A stretch of DNA of 64,000 bases from G001797105 sp964528155 (lineage in GTDB: Bacteria; Chloroflexota; Anaerolineae; Anaerolineales; E44-bin32), in assembly GCA_964528155.1 (NCBI GenBank), contig CAZGRL010000013.1:1-64000 (forward strand). Direction: 5' to 3'. Of this stretch, positions 8,821 to 17,201 are shown piece after piece. The stretch's first letter is position 1, and each line of letters opens with the position of its first letter. The notes under the pieces were generated by a model. The model did not search any database, was not told the DNA's origin, and saw only the letters and a program-made list of their open reading frames with translations. The translations under genes and the position numbers were made by a program.

Positions 8821-9698
8821 GCACAGGCCCACGGACTCGCCCACAGAAGACGCCGGCCGCGGTCACCTCAACGAGAGGCTACTCTGATCGGGATGACATC
8901 GTCGGGCGACACCGAGATCTTTGGGGCCTGCTCGGAGTGCCGCTGCTGATCTTCCTGGCGTTGCCGATCGCGGCCTTGCTCGTTCGGTCTTCCCCGGCGG
9001 AGCTGCTCAACAATCTGGGAAGTCCGGGCGTCGCCAAGGCAATGGCGGTCAGTCTGAAAACCACGTTGATCAGCATCGTCGCCATTGTCATTCTGGGTAC
9101 TCCGCTCGCATACCTGCTTGGCCTTCGCAACTTCCCCGGAAAGCGATTGGTCGAGACCCTGGTAGACCTGCCGACGGTTCTTCCCCCTTCCGTCGCCGGC
9201 GTTGCTCTCCTGGTGGCCTTCGGTCGACGCGGTCTGCTCGGCGCTGGGCTGGAGGCCCTGGGCGTCGATCTTGCCTTCACGCAAGTTGCAGTGGTGATGG
9301 CCCAGATGTTCGTCGCCGCTCCTTTTTTCATCCGAACCACCGCCATCGGATTCGCGGCGGTGGATAGAGAGCTCGTTCAGGCGGCGATGCTCGATGGCGC
9401 TGGAAGCTGGAAGCTGTTGCGCGAGGTAATCCTCCCCCTGGCTTCTCCCTCGGCGGTAAGTGGCGCGGTGATGAGCTGGGCGCGGGCGCTGGGCGAGTTC
9501 GGGGCCACGATCATCTTCGCCGGCAACTACCCCGGCCGGACACAGACCATGCCGCTGGCGATCTACATCGGTTTCGAAGTTGACCTCAATACAGCCCTGA
9601 CGCTCTCGGTCATCCTCATCTTGCTCTCGTTTGTCTCACTCTGGCTCATCCGCACGTCGATCGGCCGGGATGTTCCTGCAGGTGTGAGCAGTCGCTGA
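8817..9698 (+). CDS. modB: Molybdate ABC transporter permease
   Basis: 293 residues starting inside the modA stop. An N-terminal cytoplasmic stretch of about 40 residues precedes the first helix (LLGVPLLIFLALPIAALLV). The binding-protein-dependent permease domain carries the EAA-type loop AAMLDGAGSWKLLREVILP and the ModB-typical RALGEFGATIIFAGNYPG. It forms the homodimeric membrane channel for the oxyanion. No modC ATPase follows: the next gene is convergent, so the ATPase must be encoded elsewhere. Confidence 0.92.
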   Translation: MSTGPRTRPQKTPAAVTSTRGYSDRDDIVGRHRDLWGLLGVPLLIFLALPIAALLVRSSPAELLNNLGSPGVAKAMAVSLKTTLISIVAIVILGTPLAYLLGLRNFPGKRLVETLVDLPTVLPPSVAGVALLVAFGRRGLLGAGLEALGVDLAFTQVAVVMAQMFVAAPFFIRTTAIGFAAVDRELVQAAMLDGAGSWKLLREVILPLASPSAVSGAVMSWARALGEFGATIIFAGNYPGRTQTMPLAIYIGFEVDLNTALTLSVILILLSFVSLWLIRTSIGRDVPAGVSSR

Positions 9699-9787
9699 CA
9701 GTCTCAATGGATATCAGCGCGCCTCGATGTCCACTTGATCGAGGGATCTGACCGACAATGAGCCCAGCATGCTTGGCCCACTGTCGA

Positions 9788-10252
9788 TCAGATCGTTGTA
9801 TGTTGGACTGGCGGACCACAGTGCGGGGTGATGTTCAGCGCGGTGTTCAGAAAATACAGGATGGTGTCGGCGATCCAGTACAGGATGCCGACATACCAAA
9901 GGGGGATCCAAAACAAGAACTGGGCGCCGACGAAGAGTGCCACATACGTAATGAAGACCGGCCAGCGCGGTGGGCTGCTCCACACGATCTTCTTCCGAAT
10001 ACCGATCTAGTAGCCAAACCCACCCCAGGCAAAGAGAACCAGCGGGCCCGCCCAGATGATCGATGGCTCGCCGTCGGCGAGAAACACGGCGCTCAAGAGG
10101 AGTGCGGGAAGGCTCAAGGCGTAGACCAACCACCCGTACCTCCTTTCAAGAGCCGGGCGCCAACGCCTGACGGAGAAGTTCGCCAGCAGGCAGACCTGGA
10201 ACAGAAATGCGAACCCTGTAAAGAGAGCTCTCGATGAAGGCTGGACGATCAC
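9788..10252 (-). pseudogene. Integral membrane protein interrupted by one in-frame TAG
   Basis: Both halves are in the same frame. Residues 1-81 (three likely membrane segments, ending LVLFAWGGFGY) are followed by TAG at 10007-10009, then IGIRKKIVWSSPPRWP and two more hydrophobic helices (FITYVALFVGAQFLFWIPLW, YVGILYWIADTILYFL), ending at 9788. A single TGG-to-TAG or CAG-to-TAG change would explain it. No family was recognised. Confidence 0.6.
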
Positions 10253-10334
10253 ACGGGGCTCCCCGATTTCAGAACAACCTACGGCACCATTAAGCGATCG
10301 TGCCGGTCGGCCGGCTCATCCGCCCCGTGCGATG

Positions 10335-10985
10335 CTAGGTTGAGCGGATGTGCCGGCTCTTGATCCAGCCTTTCGGGAAGGGAAGCGAGGGGATCGTCAT
10401 GAGCTCGGCGGCCCTCCTGGCTCGTTTGGCCACGGCAGCGCTTCGATCGCGCCTCATTCGTGAAATCGCTTCGACAATCTGCGGAGTGTGCTCCGGGTGA
10501 AGTCGGCTGATGATGCACAGACTGGTAATCGCCCAGCTCCGCACGAGGGCGTTCTGATCGGACAGCAATCCAAGTAGAGCATCCCTCGCCGATCCGACGG
10601 TCTCCGAATACATCGCGGTGTGGCCGAGAACCATGGCCAGATGCCAGCGGACCATCCCTACCTCATCTTGCGTCGCTGCATGGATGAGTAATGGCAAGGA
10701 TGGCACGAGCTCATTCGGGTGGGAGCGGGCGACCTTCTCGAGGGCGTCGGCCGCGTGGCCGCGCGTCGCCGGATCGCCCGACCTGAGTGCATCGATCAGG
10801 TCCGGGAGGAGCTCCGGCTGTCGAGTGACCAGATCCGCGACTTCGTTCGCCTGACCGTCGGAGCGCAAGTCGCCCAGACTCAGCCAGCGCTTGAAAGTAG
10901 TAGGAGGATCGGCCGAGTCCCTTTGTCCGGATCTCCTGCTCGACGCGTTGTCCGTCGTATCTCCCGGCCCTTCAGATTTCCTCAA
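10335..10985 (-). CDS. HEAT-repeat protein
   Basis: 216 residues, probable TTG start with GGAGAA just upstream. After a polar N-terminus of about 40 residues come repeated helix pairs of HEAT/armadillo type (LLPDLIDALRSGDPATRGHA, LLIHAATQDEVGMVRWHLA, LLGLLSDQNALVRSWAITSL), then a basic tail. No signal peptide. HEAT solenoids are protein-binding scaffolds or lyase-like enzymes such as DNA glycosylases. Here no catalytic signature is seen. Confidence 0.75.
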   Translation of the reverse strand: MRKSEGPGDTTDNASSRRSGQRDSADPPTTFKRWLSLGDLRSDGQANEVADLVTRQPELLPDLIDALRSGDPATRGHAADALEKVARSHPNELVPSLPLLIHAATQDEVGMVRWHLAMVLGHTAMYSETVGSARDALLGLLSDQNALVRSWAITSLCIISRLHPEHTPQIVEAISRMRRDRSAAVAKRARRAAELMTIPSLPFPKGWIKSRHIRST

Positions 10986-11018
10986 TTCTCCATTCCTCTG
11001 CGCATCTTGGCGGACGCG

Positions 11019-11621
11019 TCACCTCAGCTTCTTTCCCGACGAGTTCAGCTCGCGTCTCATGACGTGCCTGCGCGTCCCGGCTCTGCCGACTTCGCGGAAA
11101 CCTTCCTCCTTGAACAAGCCGACATAGCCCATGAAGCGATAGCTCGGTGAGTCCGGATCGACAGGGTAGGCCTCGACAACCTCGGCGCCCTTGCGCCTGG
11201 CGTGATCAACCGCCGCCGAGAGCATGCGCCGCGCGATGCCTCGGCCACGCAACCGCCTCGACACATAGAAGCATACCAACGACCACATCTTCTGAGGATC
11301 GCTGTCGACTTGCTCGATTCCGCCCAGGGGGCGGTATGTCGAACGCGGGGCGATCGAACACCATGCGACAGGTTCGCCTTCGAGGTAGCCGATGATCCCG
11401 ACCGGAACTCCATCCATCACGCGCCGCTTCATGAAAGATTTCCGGCTCTTGGAGTCCCTGTTCTTCCTCTCGTCTCCGACGGCTCGCCAGACCATGCACC
11501 AGCAGTACTTGGGCGCGCCGGGGCTCTCGAACAGGGTTTCGAAATCTTCCCACGCTTCCGCATCGACCTCCCGAATTGTCATCCCTTCCAGGGACGCGTC
11601 GTCATGCGTGCGGCGCGGCAT
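11019..11621 (-). CDS. GNAT-family N-acetyltransferase
   Basis: 200 residues from ATG 11621 (a GGATGAG precedes it; a second ATG at 11582 has its GGAAGG too close). The CoA-binding motif is VCFYVSRRLRGRGIARRML (about residues 116-134), with WCMVWRAVGDERKNR upstream as in one group of uncharacterised GNATs. The C-terminal KEEGFREVGRAGTRRHVMRRE is the usual closing strand. Substrate unknown; cytoplasmic. Confidence 0.82.
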   Translation of the reverse strand: MPRRTHDDASLEGMTIREVDAEAWEDFETLFESPGAPKYCWCMVWRAVGDERKNRDSKSRKSFMKRRVMDGVPVGIIGYLEGEPVAWCSIAPRSTYRPLGGIEQVDSDPQKMWSLVCFYVSRRLRGRGIARRMLSAAVDHARRKGAEVVEAYPVDPDSPSYRFMGYVGLFKEEGFREVGRAGTRRHVMRRELNSSGKKLR

Positions 11622-11645
11622 GTCAGTCGGCTCATCCCGACGCGC

Positions 11646-12092
11646 TCAGCGCACAACCAGCCAGACGCTGATCAGCATGGCGATCAATCCGACCGTCTTC
11701 GAGAGGTCGAGAGGGCGGACGCTCGCACCGAACAGCCCGAGGTGATCGATCGCAGCCGCAAGGACGAGCTGCGACGCGACGATCAATGTGAACGCCCGCC
11801 CGGCTCCCATGCGCGGGACCACATACCCGATCGTCCCGACGATGACCAATCCCAACCCGCCGGCGGTGAAAGCGTACCAGGGGAGGCGCGACCATTCGCG
11901 CAGGTTGCTCCAGCCGGAGGCCAGCATGATCAGGGCGGCGATTAGGCCTCCGCTTCCATAAGTCAGAAACACGCTCTCGCGCGTGCCGAATGTCCTGTCC
12001 ATGAGTCCCATGAACTGTCCCTGGAGCGTGATAGCGATCCCGGAAACGACAGCGATGACGAGATTGGCGAATGCATTCATGTTTGACCCCAT
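11646..12092 (-). CDS. DMT-superfamily transporter, YdcZ (DUF606) type
   Basis: 148 residues, five hydrophobic helices, starting NAFANLVIAVVSGIAITLQGQF. This N-terminus and the central GSGGLIAALIMLASG, GLGLVIVGTIGYVVPRMG and LIVASQLVLAAAIDHLG match the half-size DUF606 proteins that act as homo- or heterodimeric exporters. It ends 24 bases before the GNAT gene in the same direction, possibly as one transcript. Substrate unknown. A second family member lies at 56418-56882. Confidence 0.8.
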   Translation of the reverse strand: MGSNMNAFANLVIAVVSGIAITLQGQFMGLMDRTFGTRESVFLTYGSGGLIAALIMLASGWSNLREWSRLPWYAFTAGGLGLVIVGTIGYVVPRMGAGRAFTLIVASQLVLAAAIDHLGLFGASVRPLDLSKTVGLIAMLISVWLVVR

Positions 12093-12172
12093 GTTGCAGG
12101 CGAGACGAGTGAGCCCGCAGTCTTTGCGGGATGGCAGATGGCGATATTGGCTGAGCGGGGTCGGCCCTCGAT

Positions 12173-12628
12173 CTATGCTGAATTGTCAAGGAGCTGGCGA
12201 GTGAGCTGGATGTGCCCCAGGTGAAGCGCCGTATGCGTCAGAGACTGGGCGATCGACCAGGCGACGTCATAGCTCTTCCCATCCAGGGGCGATGTCCGCG
12301 GTTGACCAAGGTCATCGCGCGACAGGCGCTCGAACGCCCCCTGGATGGTTGCCAGCGACGAGTCAAGCAAATCGATGAGGTGGGCGGCATCATTGCCCTT
12401 CGCCAGGAACTCCGCTGGACGATCCCGGCCGGTCGGCTCCTGCATGGTGATATCGCTGATCCAGAATTTCTCCGAACCGGCGACATGTGTCGCCAGGACT
12501 GCCAGGGAGTTCATTCCCTCACCTGGCACCCAGTCGAGGGCCTGTGTGTCCAGCCCGGACAGCGCTTGCTTGCAGCTCTCGTGCAGCGACTGAAAGTGGT
12601 CAATCAGTCTTGCCAGAACTTGATCCAT
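12173..12628 (-). CDS. DinB-family protein
   Basis: 151 residues from ATG 12628 with GAGGTGGAGA upstream. DinB features: VLARLIDHFQSLHESCKQAL first helix, LAVLATHVAGSEKFWI with the first histidine, and SLTHTALHLGHIQLTRQLL with the C-terminal histidine pair. This arrangement is common among DinB proteins of GC-rich environmental bacteria. The function is not established. Confidence 0.8.
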   Translation of the reverse strand: MDQVLARLIDHFQSLHESCKQALSGLDTQALDWVPGEGMNSLAVLATHVAGSEKFWISDITMQEPTGRDRPAEFLAKGNDAAHLIDLLDSSLATIQGAFERLSRDDLGQPRTSPLDGKSYDVAWSIAQSLTHTALHLGHIQLTRQLLDNSA

Positions 12629-12685
12629 TCTCCACCTCACCTCTATGATCGGGTTTCTTCGATTGACGGCTGGGGCTCCCTGTCT

Positions 12686-13502
12686 TCACGCCTCGATTGG
12701 TTGCCCCGACTTCGGCAAGCGCTCAAACCAGTCGGCGATGAAGCCGGCGACCTCTTGCCAACCGTCTTGGGCGATGATCCAGTGCGCACGACCGGAGAAC
12801 TCCTTGAATGCCGTCAGGGCCAGACTCTGTCGAGCGCGGCTGTAGTTCGCCCTGTTCATCGCGGCGGGGATGATGTGATCGGATCCGCCGGCGATCAGGA
12901 GCAGGGGCGCCCGGTCGGGCTTGCGGAAGTTGAGGCGGGCCGGGCTGTTCGGGTTCAGTGGCGCCAGCGCCGACTGAAAGGAAAATGCGACCCGTCTCCG
13001 GGACGACGCGCCGATCGTATACCGACCGCTGTTGTTCAGGCGTCATGTTGTTCACAAACGCGCAGCGGAAATCCGCGAACGGCGTTCGCAGAATCCTGCG
13101 CCATCCCTGCCATGAGAGCAGGACCCTGCTCAGCGACCTCAAGGTGGAGGGGTAGTAGGCAAATGCTCCACGCGGTGGCGCCGAATCGATCGCCACTCCC
13201 GCTGCGCCGAGGCCGCGATCGAGCAGAAGCTGGACGAAGAGACCCCCGTACGAATGACCGACCAGGAAAGCCGGCTCAGACAACTCAGCCAGAATCCGCT
13301 CGTAGTGGTCGACGATCTCGCCGATCCCCAGGCCCTTGAGCGTGGGCGAGGGGTTCAATCGCTGAGCCTCGACCAAGTCTTCCTTGCCGGGCCAGGGTGG
13401 GGCGATGGCCGAGTATCCGCGTTCTTCGAAAAACGGCTGGAATGACTCCCAACACAGAGGCGTCACCCAAGCCCCGTGGATGAGAACGATCGAGCGGGTC
13501 AC
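12686..13502 (-). pseudogene. Alpha/beta hydrolase, frameshifted near 12980
   Basis: Starts MTRSIVLIHGAWVTPLCW (oxyanion loop HGAW) and carries the nucleophile elbow GHSYGGLF. The annotated frame turns nonsensical after GRIF; the correct continuation in another frame reads FQSALAPLNPNSPARLNF, APLLLIAGGSDHIIP (acidic residue) and FSGRAHWIIAQDGW (catalytic His), ending TGA at 12686. The span is one base over a multiple of three, with the shift in AAAGGAAAAT at 12978-12987. All catalytic elements are present once the frame is corrected, so a sequencing error is plausible. Substrate unknown. Confidence 0.78.
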
Positions 13503-13648
13503 GCTCCTCCTCTAGGGCCGGCATGTCCCTCGCGGGTCCTCATGTCGGAGTAGATCTGGTCGCCGCCCTCAATGTGCGTGTGACACGAAAACATCAGCGT
13601 CACGGCGCGCGATTGCCTTTAGGGCTCATCTGCAGTGAGGTTGGAAAC

Positions 13649-14092
13649 TTACAGGTCGTCGGAATCTTCCGAGCCCGTTTCGGCTTCACGCGATGGCTCC
13701 CCGAAGGATGGGCGTTTGATCTTGCGAAGCTTATCCCAGTCCTGTCCGCGATAGGCTCGAAGGGTGAAGGCCGTCTGCTCGTCGAAGGCCGAAGGGCTGT
13801 GGGCGAAGATGAGCGGTCTCATCTCGACCCTCCAACCGGTGAGATGGTGCTGGCTGAACAGGGCTTCCCGCTCTTCGGCCGTTTCCGCGTAGAAGATAGC
13901 CACCCCTCCTGCCTGCCCGATGAAGTGGTCGTGGAACAAGACGAGGGGAAGGTCCCGGTCGGCGACAAATGCGTTGAAGACCCGGTTGGCTTCGGCTGCA
14001 GAAACCCCGTCGGGCGCCAGGGCGTAGACCAGAAAACACCGTGGCTTCCGGATGCCCACCGGTGGCCGGCTTATCGGGCCACCCCGCTGCAT
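13649..14092 (-). CDS. Conserved-looking hypothetical protein
   Basis: 147 residues, with the core starting at RKPRCFLVYALAPDGVSAAEANRVFNAFV. It contains LVLFHDHFIGQAGGVAIFYAE and a repeated pattern typical of ferredoxin-like (dimeric alpha-beta) folds. A GTG at 14059 is an alternative start. The C-terminal 40 residues are charged and probably disordered. I do not recognise the family with certainty. Confidence 0.55.
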   Translation of the reverse strand: MQRGGPISRPPVGIRKPRCFLVYALAPDGVSAAEANRVFNAFVADRDLPLVLFHDHFIGQAGGVAIFYAETAEEREALFSQHHLTGWRVEMRPLIFAHSPSAFDEQTAFTLRAYRGQDWDKLRKIKRPSFGEPSREAETGSEDSDDL

Positions 14093-14147
14093 CCGATGGG
14101 TAACCAGCCTGTGTCAGAGTGTGAGGGGGATCGTCGTGGCCGGGCTC

Positions 14148-14618
14148 TCAATGGTCTCCTCGGCCGACCGCCCGCGAGCGATACTCGTCGTAGTCGGGAA
14201 GCAGACGCCCATAGGCCTCGTCCATCAGCGGAGATGAGATCATGAAGTCTGCCGACGATCGATTGCAGGCGATCGGGATGTTCCACACGACCGCCATTCT
14301 CAGCAGTGCCTTGACGTCCGGGTCGTGCGGCATCGGTTCGAGAGGGTCCCAGAAGAAAATCAAGAAGTCGATCTCACCGTCGGCAATCCTGGCCCCGATC
14401 TGTTGATCACCGCCCAAAGGCCCACTCTGAAGTTTGACGACCTCGAATCCAAGCTCCGCTTCCAGCATCAAGCCGGTCGTCCCCGTAGCGTAGATCGTGT
14501 GGTGCGCCAGCAGGTCTCGGTTGAACTTGGCCCATTCGACCAGGTCGAGTTTCTTGTTGTCATGGGCGACGAGCCCGATCTTCTTATTGCGTTCCATAGG
14601 CATTGATTTTGCGACCAT
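14148..14618 (-). CDS. mgsA: Methylglyoxal synthase
   Basis: 156 residues from ATG 14618 (GAGGG upstream). Converts dihydroxyacetone phosphate to methylglyoxal and phosphate in the cytoplasm, bypassing lower glycolysis when phosphate is limiting. With this start, residues align to E. coli MgsA numbering: AHDNKK with H19, SGPLGGDQQIGA with catalytic D71, and PHDPDVKALLR with H98. The downstream WNIPIACNRSSADFMI is also characteristic. The C-terminus carries a short extra tail (PDYDEYRSRAVG). It appears to be a single-gene unit. Confidence 0.95.
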   Translation of the reverse strand: MVAKSMPMERNKKIGLVAHDNKKLDLVEWAKFNRDLLAHHTIYATGTTGLMLEAELGFEVVKLQSGPLGGDQQIGARIADGEIDFLIFFWDPLEPMPHDPDVKALLRMAVVWNIPIACNRSSADFMISSPLMDEAYGRLLPDYDEYRSRAVGRGDH

Positions 14619-14738
14619 TCAACCCTCGTCAATTCGGGGATCGACCCCTTCATTTCCATCCCTGAGGATGGCGCCGCAATCCTACTTCTATCCGGCAGGC
14701 GCGCCTAGGTCCTGTTTCGAGTACGCCGGGGCGCCGGG

Positions 14739-15104
14739 TCAGATCCATACATCGTGCTCGGCGGTGAGCTCGCCGCCGGCGTCTCCGGTGTTGACCGTTC
14801 CTACAGGCTCGATCAGCATGATGTGACACTCCTCCTGCGCGACCGGTTTGTGTTGGACGCCCCTCGGAACGACGTACATCTCGCCGGCCTGCAGTGGAAC
14901 TTTCCTGTCACGGAGCGCGATCTCCATGCTTCCATCGATCACGATAAAGACCTCGTCCGTCTCCGGATGGCTGTGCCATATGAACTCGCCCTGGATCTTG
15001 GCCAGCTTGAAGTGATAATCATTCATCTGGGCGACGATCTTGGGTGACCATTGCTCGTCGAACTTGGCAAGTTTCTCAGAAAGATTGATCGCGTCCTGGG
15101 CCAC
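14739..15104 (-). CDS. Single-domain cupin protein
   Basis: 121 residues. Cupin motif 1: FIWHSHPETDEVFIVIDG (H-x-H...E, about residues 42-59); motif 2: GEMYVVPRGVQHKP, with the second metal histidine. A small RmlC-like barrel that probably binds a metal. Members serve as isomerases, dioxygenases or sensors, and the substrate cannot be inferred. Confidence 0.85.
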   Translation of the reverse strand: MAQDAINLSEKLAKFDEQWSPKIVAQMNDYHFKLAKIQGEFIWHSHPETDEVFIVIDGSMEIALRDRKVPLQAGEMYVVPRGVQHKPVAQEECHIMLIEPVGTVNTGDAGGELTAEHDVWI

Positions 15105-15302
15105 ATCTTCCTCCCGCGTTTGTCATACTCGACATCGTCGGGCCACGTGCCCGCGTCCGAACCCGTGCGTCATCCGCCCGGTTTGATGGTGAAACCCACT
15201 TGAGATATGCTTCTCGGTGTGTCTGCGCGATGGCGTGCCCTCACCGGTTCCGGGTCTATTCTCGCACAAGTTTTGCTCAGAACCGAGAAGGACTGTAACA
15301 CG

Positions 15303-15331
15303 AGCGCCCCGGTCAGAATGACCGGGGCGCT
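15303..15331. terminator. Terminator hairpin after the rhodanese lipoprotein gene
   Basis: A perfect 13-bp stem, AGCGCCCCGGTCA (15303-15315) with its complement (15319-15331), loop of three bases. It lies 25 bases beyond the stop of the minus-strand gene at 15356 and could serve both strands. The T-run is weak. Confidence 0.65.
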
Positions 15332-15355
15332 TCTAGCGAGACGTACTCAGAGGGC

Positions 15356-17113
15356 CTACTGGGCCATCATCTCGACGACGGGGTAGCCTGCTTCGACCCA
15401 GGCCCCCAGGCCGCCCTTCAGACTGCGGACGTCGGTGTAGCCGTACGTCCACAGAATGGTCATGGCCATGGTGCAACGGTGACCGGAGCCGCAGTAGGTG
15501 ACGATCTTGGCACCCTTGTCGGCAGGCCAGTCAGCCTTGCCGCTGATGAACTCCTCGAGAGGGATCGTGATCAGGTTGGAGGACTCGATGACACCCTTCT
15601 CGGCGATCTCGGCGTCGGTCCTGACGTCAATCAAGATCAGGTCGGGGTTCTCGGCCAGCTCACTCGCCAGCTGATCGACGGTGATCACACCCCAGCCTTC
15701 TGGGATGCTGCTGAACGTTCCATCGAACAGCGAAACCATCGCCGGGTCAGGCGAGGCCGCGTTCAGTGAGGGTGCATCCGAAGGCACCCCGGCGGCGGTC
15801 GGATATCCGGCCTCGACCCAGCCACCGTAGCCGTTCTCTTTTAGGGCGGTGACGTTCTCCCACCCGAGTGCGCCCAGCCCGGTCATGGCGATAGTGCAGC
15901 GCCAGCCGCTGCCGCAGTAGCTCACAATCGGCGTGTCGAAGCTGGGCATTTTGTCAAGATTCTTCATCAGATCGCGCAGCGGGATGAGCACGGTGCCTTC
16001 GATGTAGCCTTTCTCCTGGACCTCTTCCGGCTGTCGGACGTCCAGCAGGAACGGCGGGGGCTCTTCAGCAAGCTGCTCATTCAGGGCGCTCAGGCCCATA
16101 GTGTTGTACTTCACCATTCGGCCCAGGAAGGCGGTGTAGGCGGCATCGAGATCAGGCGCGCCGCCGATCTTGGAGAATCCAGCGGCGGTCCAGGCGCCGA
16201 ACCCGCCTTTCAGGCTGTGAACGTTTGTGTAGCCGTAGGTCCACAGAATCGTCATGGCCATCGTGCAGCGATGTCCGCTGCCGCAGTAGGTGACGATCGG
16301 TGCGGCTTTGTCGGATGGCCAATCCGATTTCATATTGATGAACTCTTCCAGGGGGATGTTGAGCGCGTTCTCGGCCTCAATAGAGCCGTTCTTCTCGACC
16401 TCAGCCGTCGTCCGATTGTCGATCAAGATCAAATCGGGGTTGTCGGCAAGCTCGGTCGCCAGGTCTTCGGCGGTGGTCACGCCCCAGCCGTCAGGGATAT
16501 TGGAGAGGGCTTCGTCGATCACGGCGACGAGCGCTGGATCGGGCGAGGCCTCATTCAGGGAGGGAGCATCTGCCGGCATCCCCGTCGCGACTTCGTATCC
16601 GGCTTCGACATACCCACCGAAGCTGTTGTCCTTCAGACTGTAGACGTGCTCCCATCCCAATCCGCCTAGCGCGGTCATGGCGATGGTGCAGCGCCAACCG
16701 CTACCGCAGTAGCTGACGATGGTGGTATCGAATGAGGGAAGCTTGTCCAGGTTCTTGCCCAGCTCGCGCAGCGGGATGAACACCGCGCCTGGGACATATC
16801 CGTTCTTCTCCACCTCGTCCGGCTGTCGGACGTCCAGGACGAACGGCGCCGGATCCTCGGCCAGCATCTCGACGAATGGATCCATCTTGAGGGCGTTGTA
16901 GCCCTCCATGCGTCCGAGGAAGGCGCTGTAGGCTGCGTCGAGATCGTCCTCGGTCGACATGGCCGGCGCCTGTGGCGGATCGGGAGCCTGAGTCGGCTGC
17001 ACCGGTGCCGCTGTCGGCTCCGCCGGAGCCGGCGTCGCAGCCGGCGCGCAAGCACCAAGGACCAGGCTCAAGGCTACGACCAGTGTCATCAACCATGAGA
17101 TTCGGGATTTCAT
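15356..17113 (-). CDS. Periplasmic/outer-face lipoprotein with four rhodanese domains
   Basis: 585 residues from ATG 17113 (GGAGGAAAGA upstream). Signal peptide with lipobox VLGAC (C22), a Pro/Ala linker to about residue 50, then four rhodanese domains. Active cysteines are C136 (CGSGWRC), C277 (CGSGHRC), C400 (CGSGWRC) and C541 (CGSGHRC). The W/H alternation and close similarity of residues 58-315 and 321-580 show a duplicated two-domain unit. Rhodaneses carry persulfide sulfur (sulfane) between donors and acceptors. Catalytic cysteines are present in all four domains, each with a second cysteine five residues on. It lies downstream of the 12-haem cytochrome in the same direction, so it probably works in extracytoplasmic sulfur-compound handling with it. 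Confidence 0.9.
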   Translation of the reverse strand: MKSRISWLMTLVVALSLVLGACAPAATPAPAEPTAAPVQPTQAPDPPQAPAMSTEDDLDAAYSAFLGRMEGYNALKMDPFVEMLAEDPAPFVLDVRQPDEVEKNGYVPGAVFIPLRELGKNLDKLPSFDTTIVSYCGSGWRCTIAMTALGGLGWEHVYSLKDNSFGGYVEAGYEVATGMPADAPSLNEASPDPALVAVIDEALSNIPDGWGVTTAEDLATELADNPDLILIDNRTTAEVEKNGSIEAENALNIPLEEFINMKSDWPSDKAAPIVTYCGSGHRCTMAMTILWTYGYTNVHSLKGGFGAWTAAGFSKIGGAPDLDAAYTAFLGRMVKYNTMGLSALNEQLAEEPPPFLLDVRQPEEVQEKGYIEGTVLIPLRDLMKNLDKMPSFDTPIVSYCGSGWRCTIAMTGLGALGWENVTALKENGYGGWVEAGYPTAAGVPSDAPSLNAASPDPAMVSLFDGTFSSIPEGWGVITVDQLASELAENPDLILIDVRTDAEIAEKGVIESSNLITIPLEEFISGKADWPADKGAKIVTYCGSGHRCTMAMTILWTYGYTDVRSLKGGLGAWVEAGYPVVEMMAQ

Positions 17114-17201
17114 TCTTTCCTCCATTGTTTTCCTATTCGCTCTCGATCTCGCCAGTTGGCGATGCTCTCGAGTGGATCCAGTAGGTACATGAGTGATCAG
17201 T

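Noticed and set aside
12212..13339. Long plus-strand open frame of 375 codons
   Set aside because: It lies over the DinB and alpha/beta hydrolase genes on the other strand. Its translation is Arg/Gly/Pro-rich with no domain, while the minus frames carry clear motifs.
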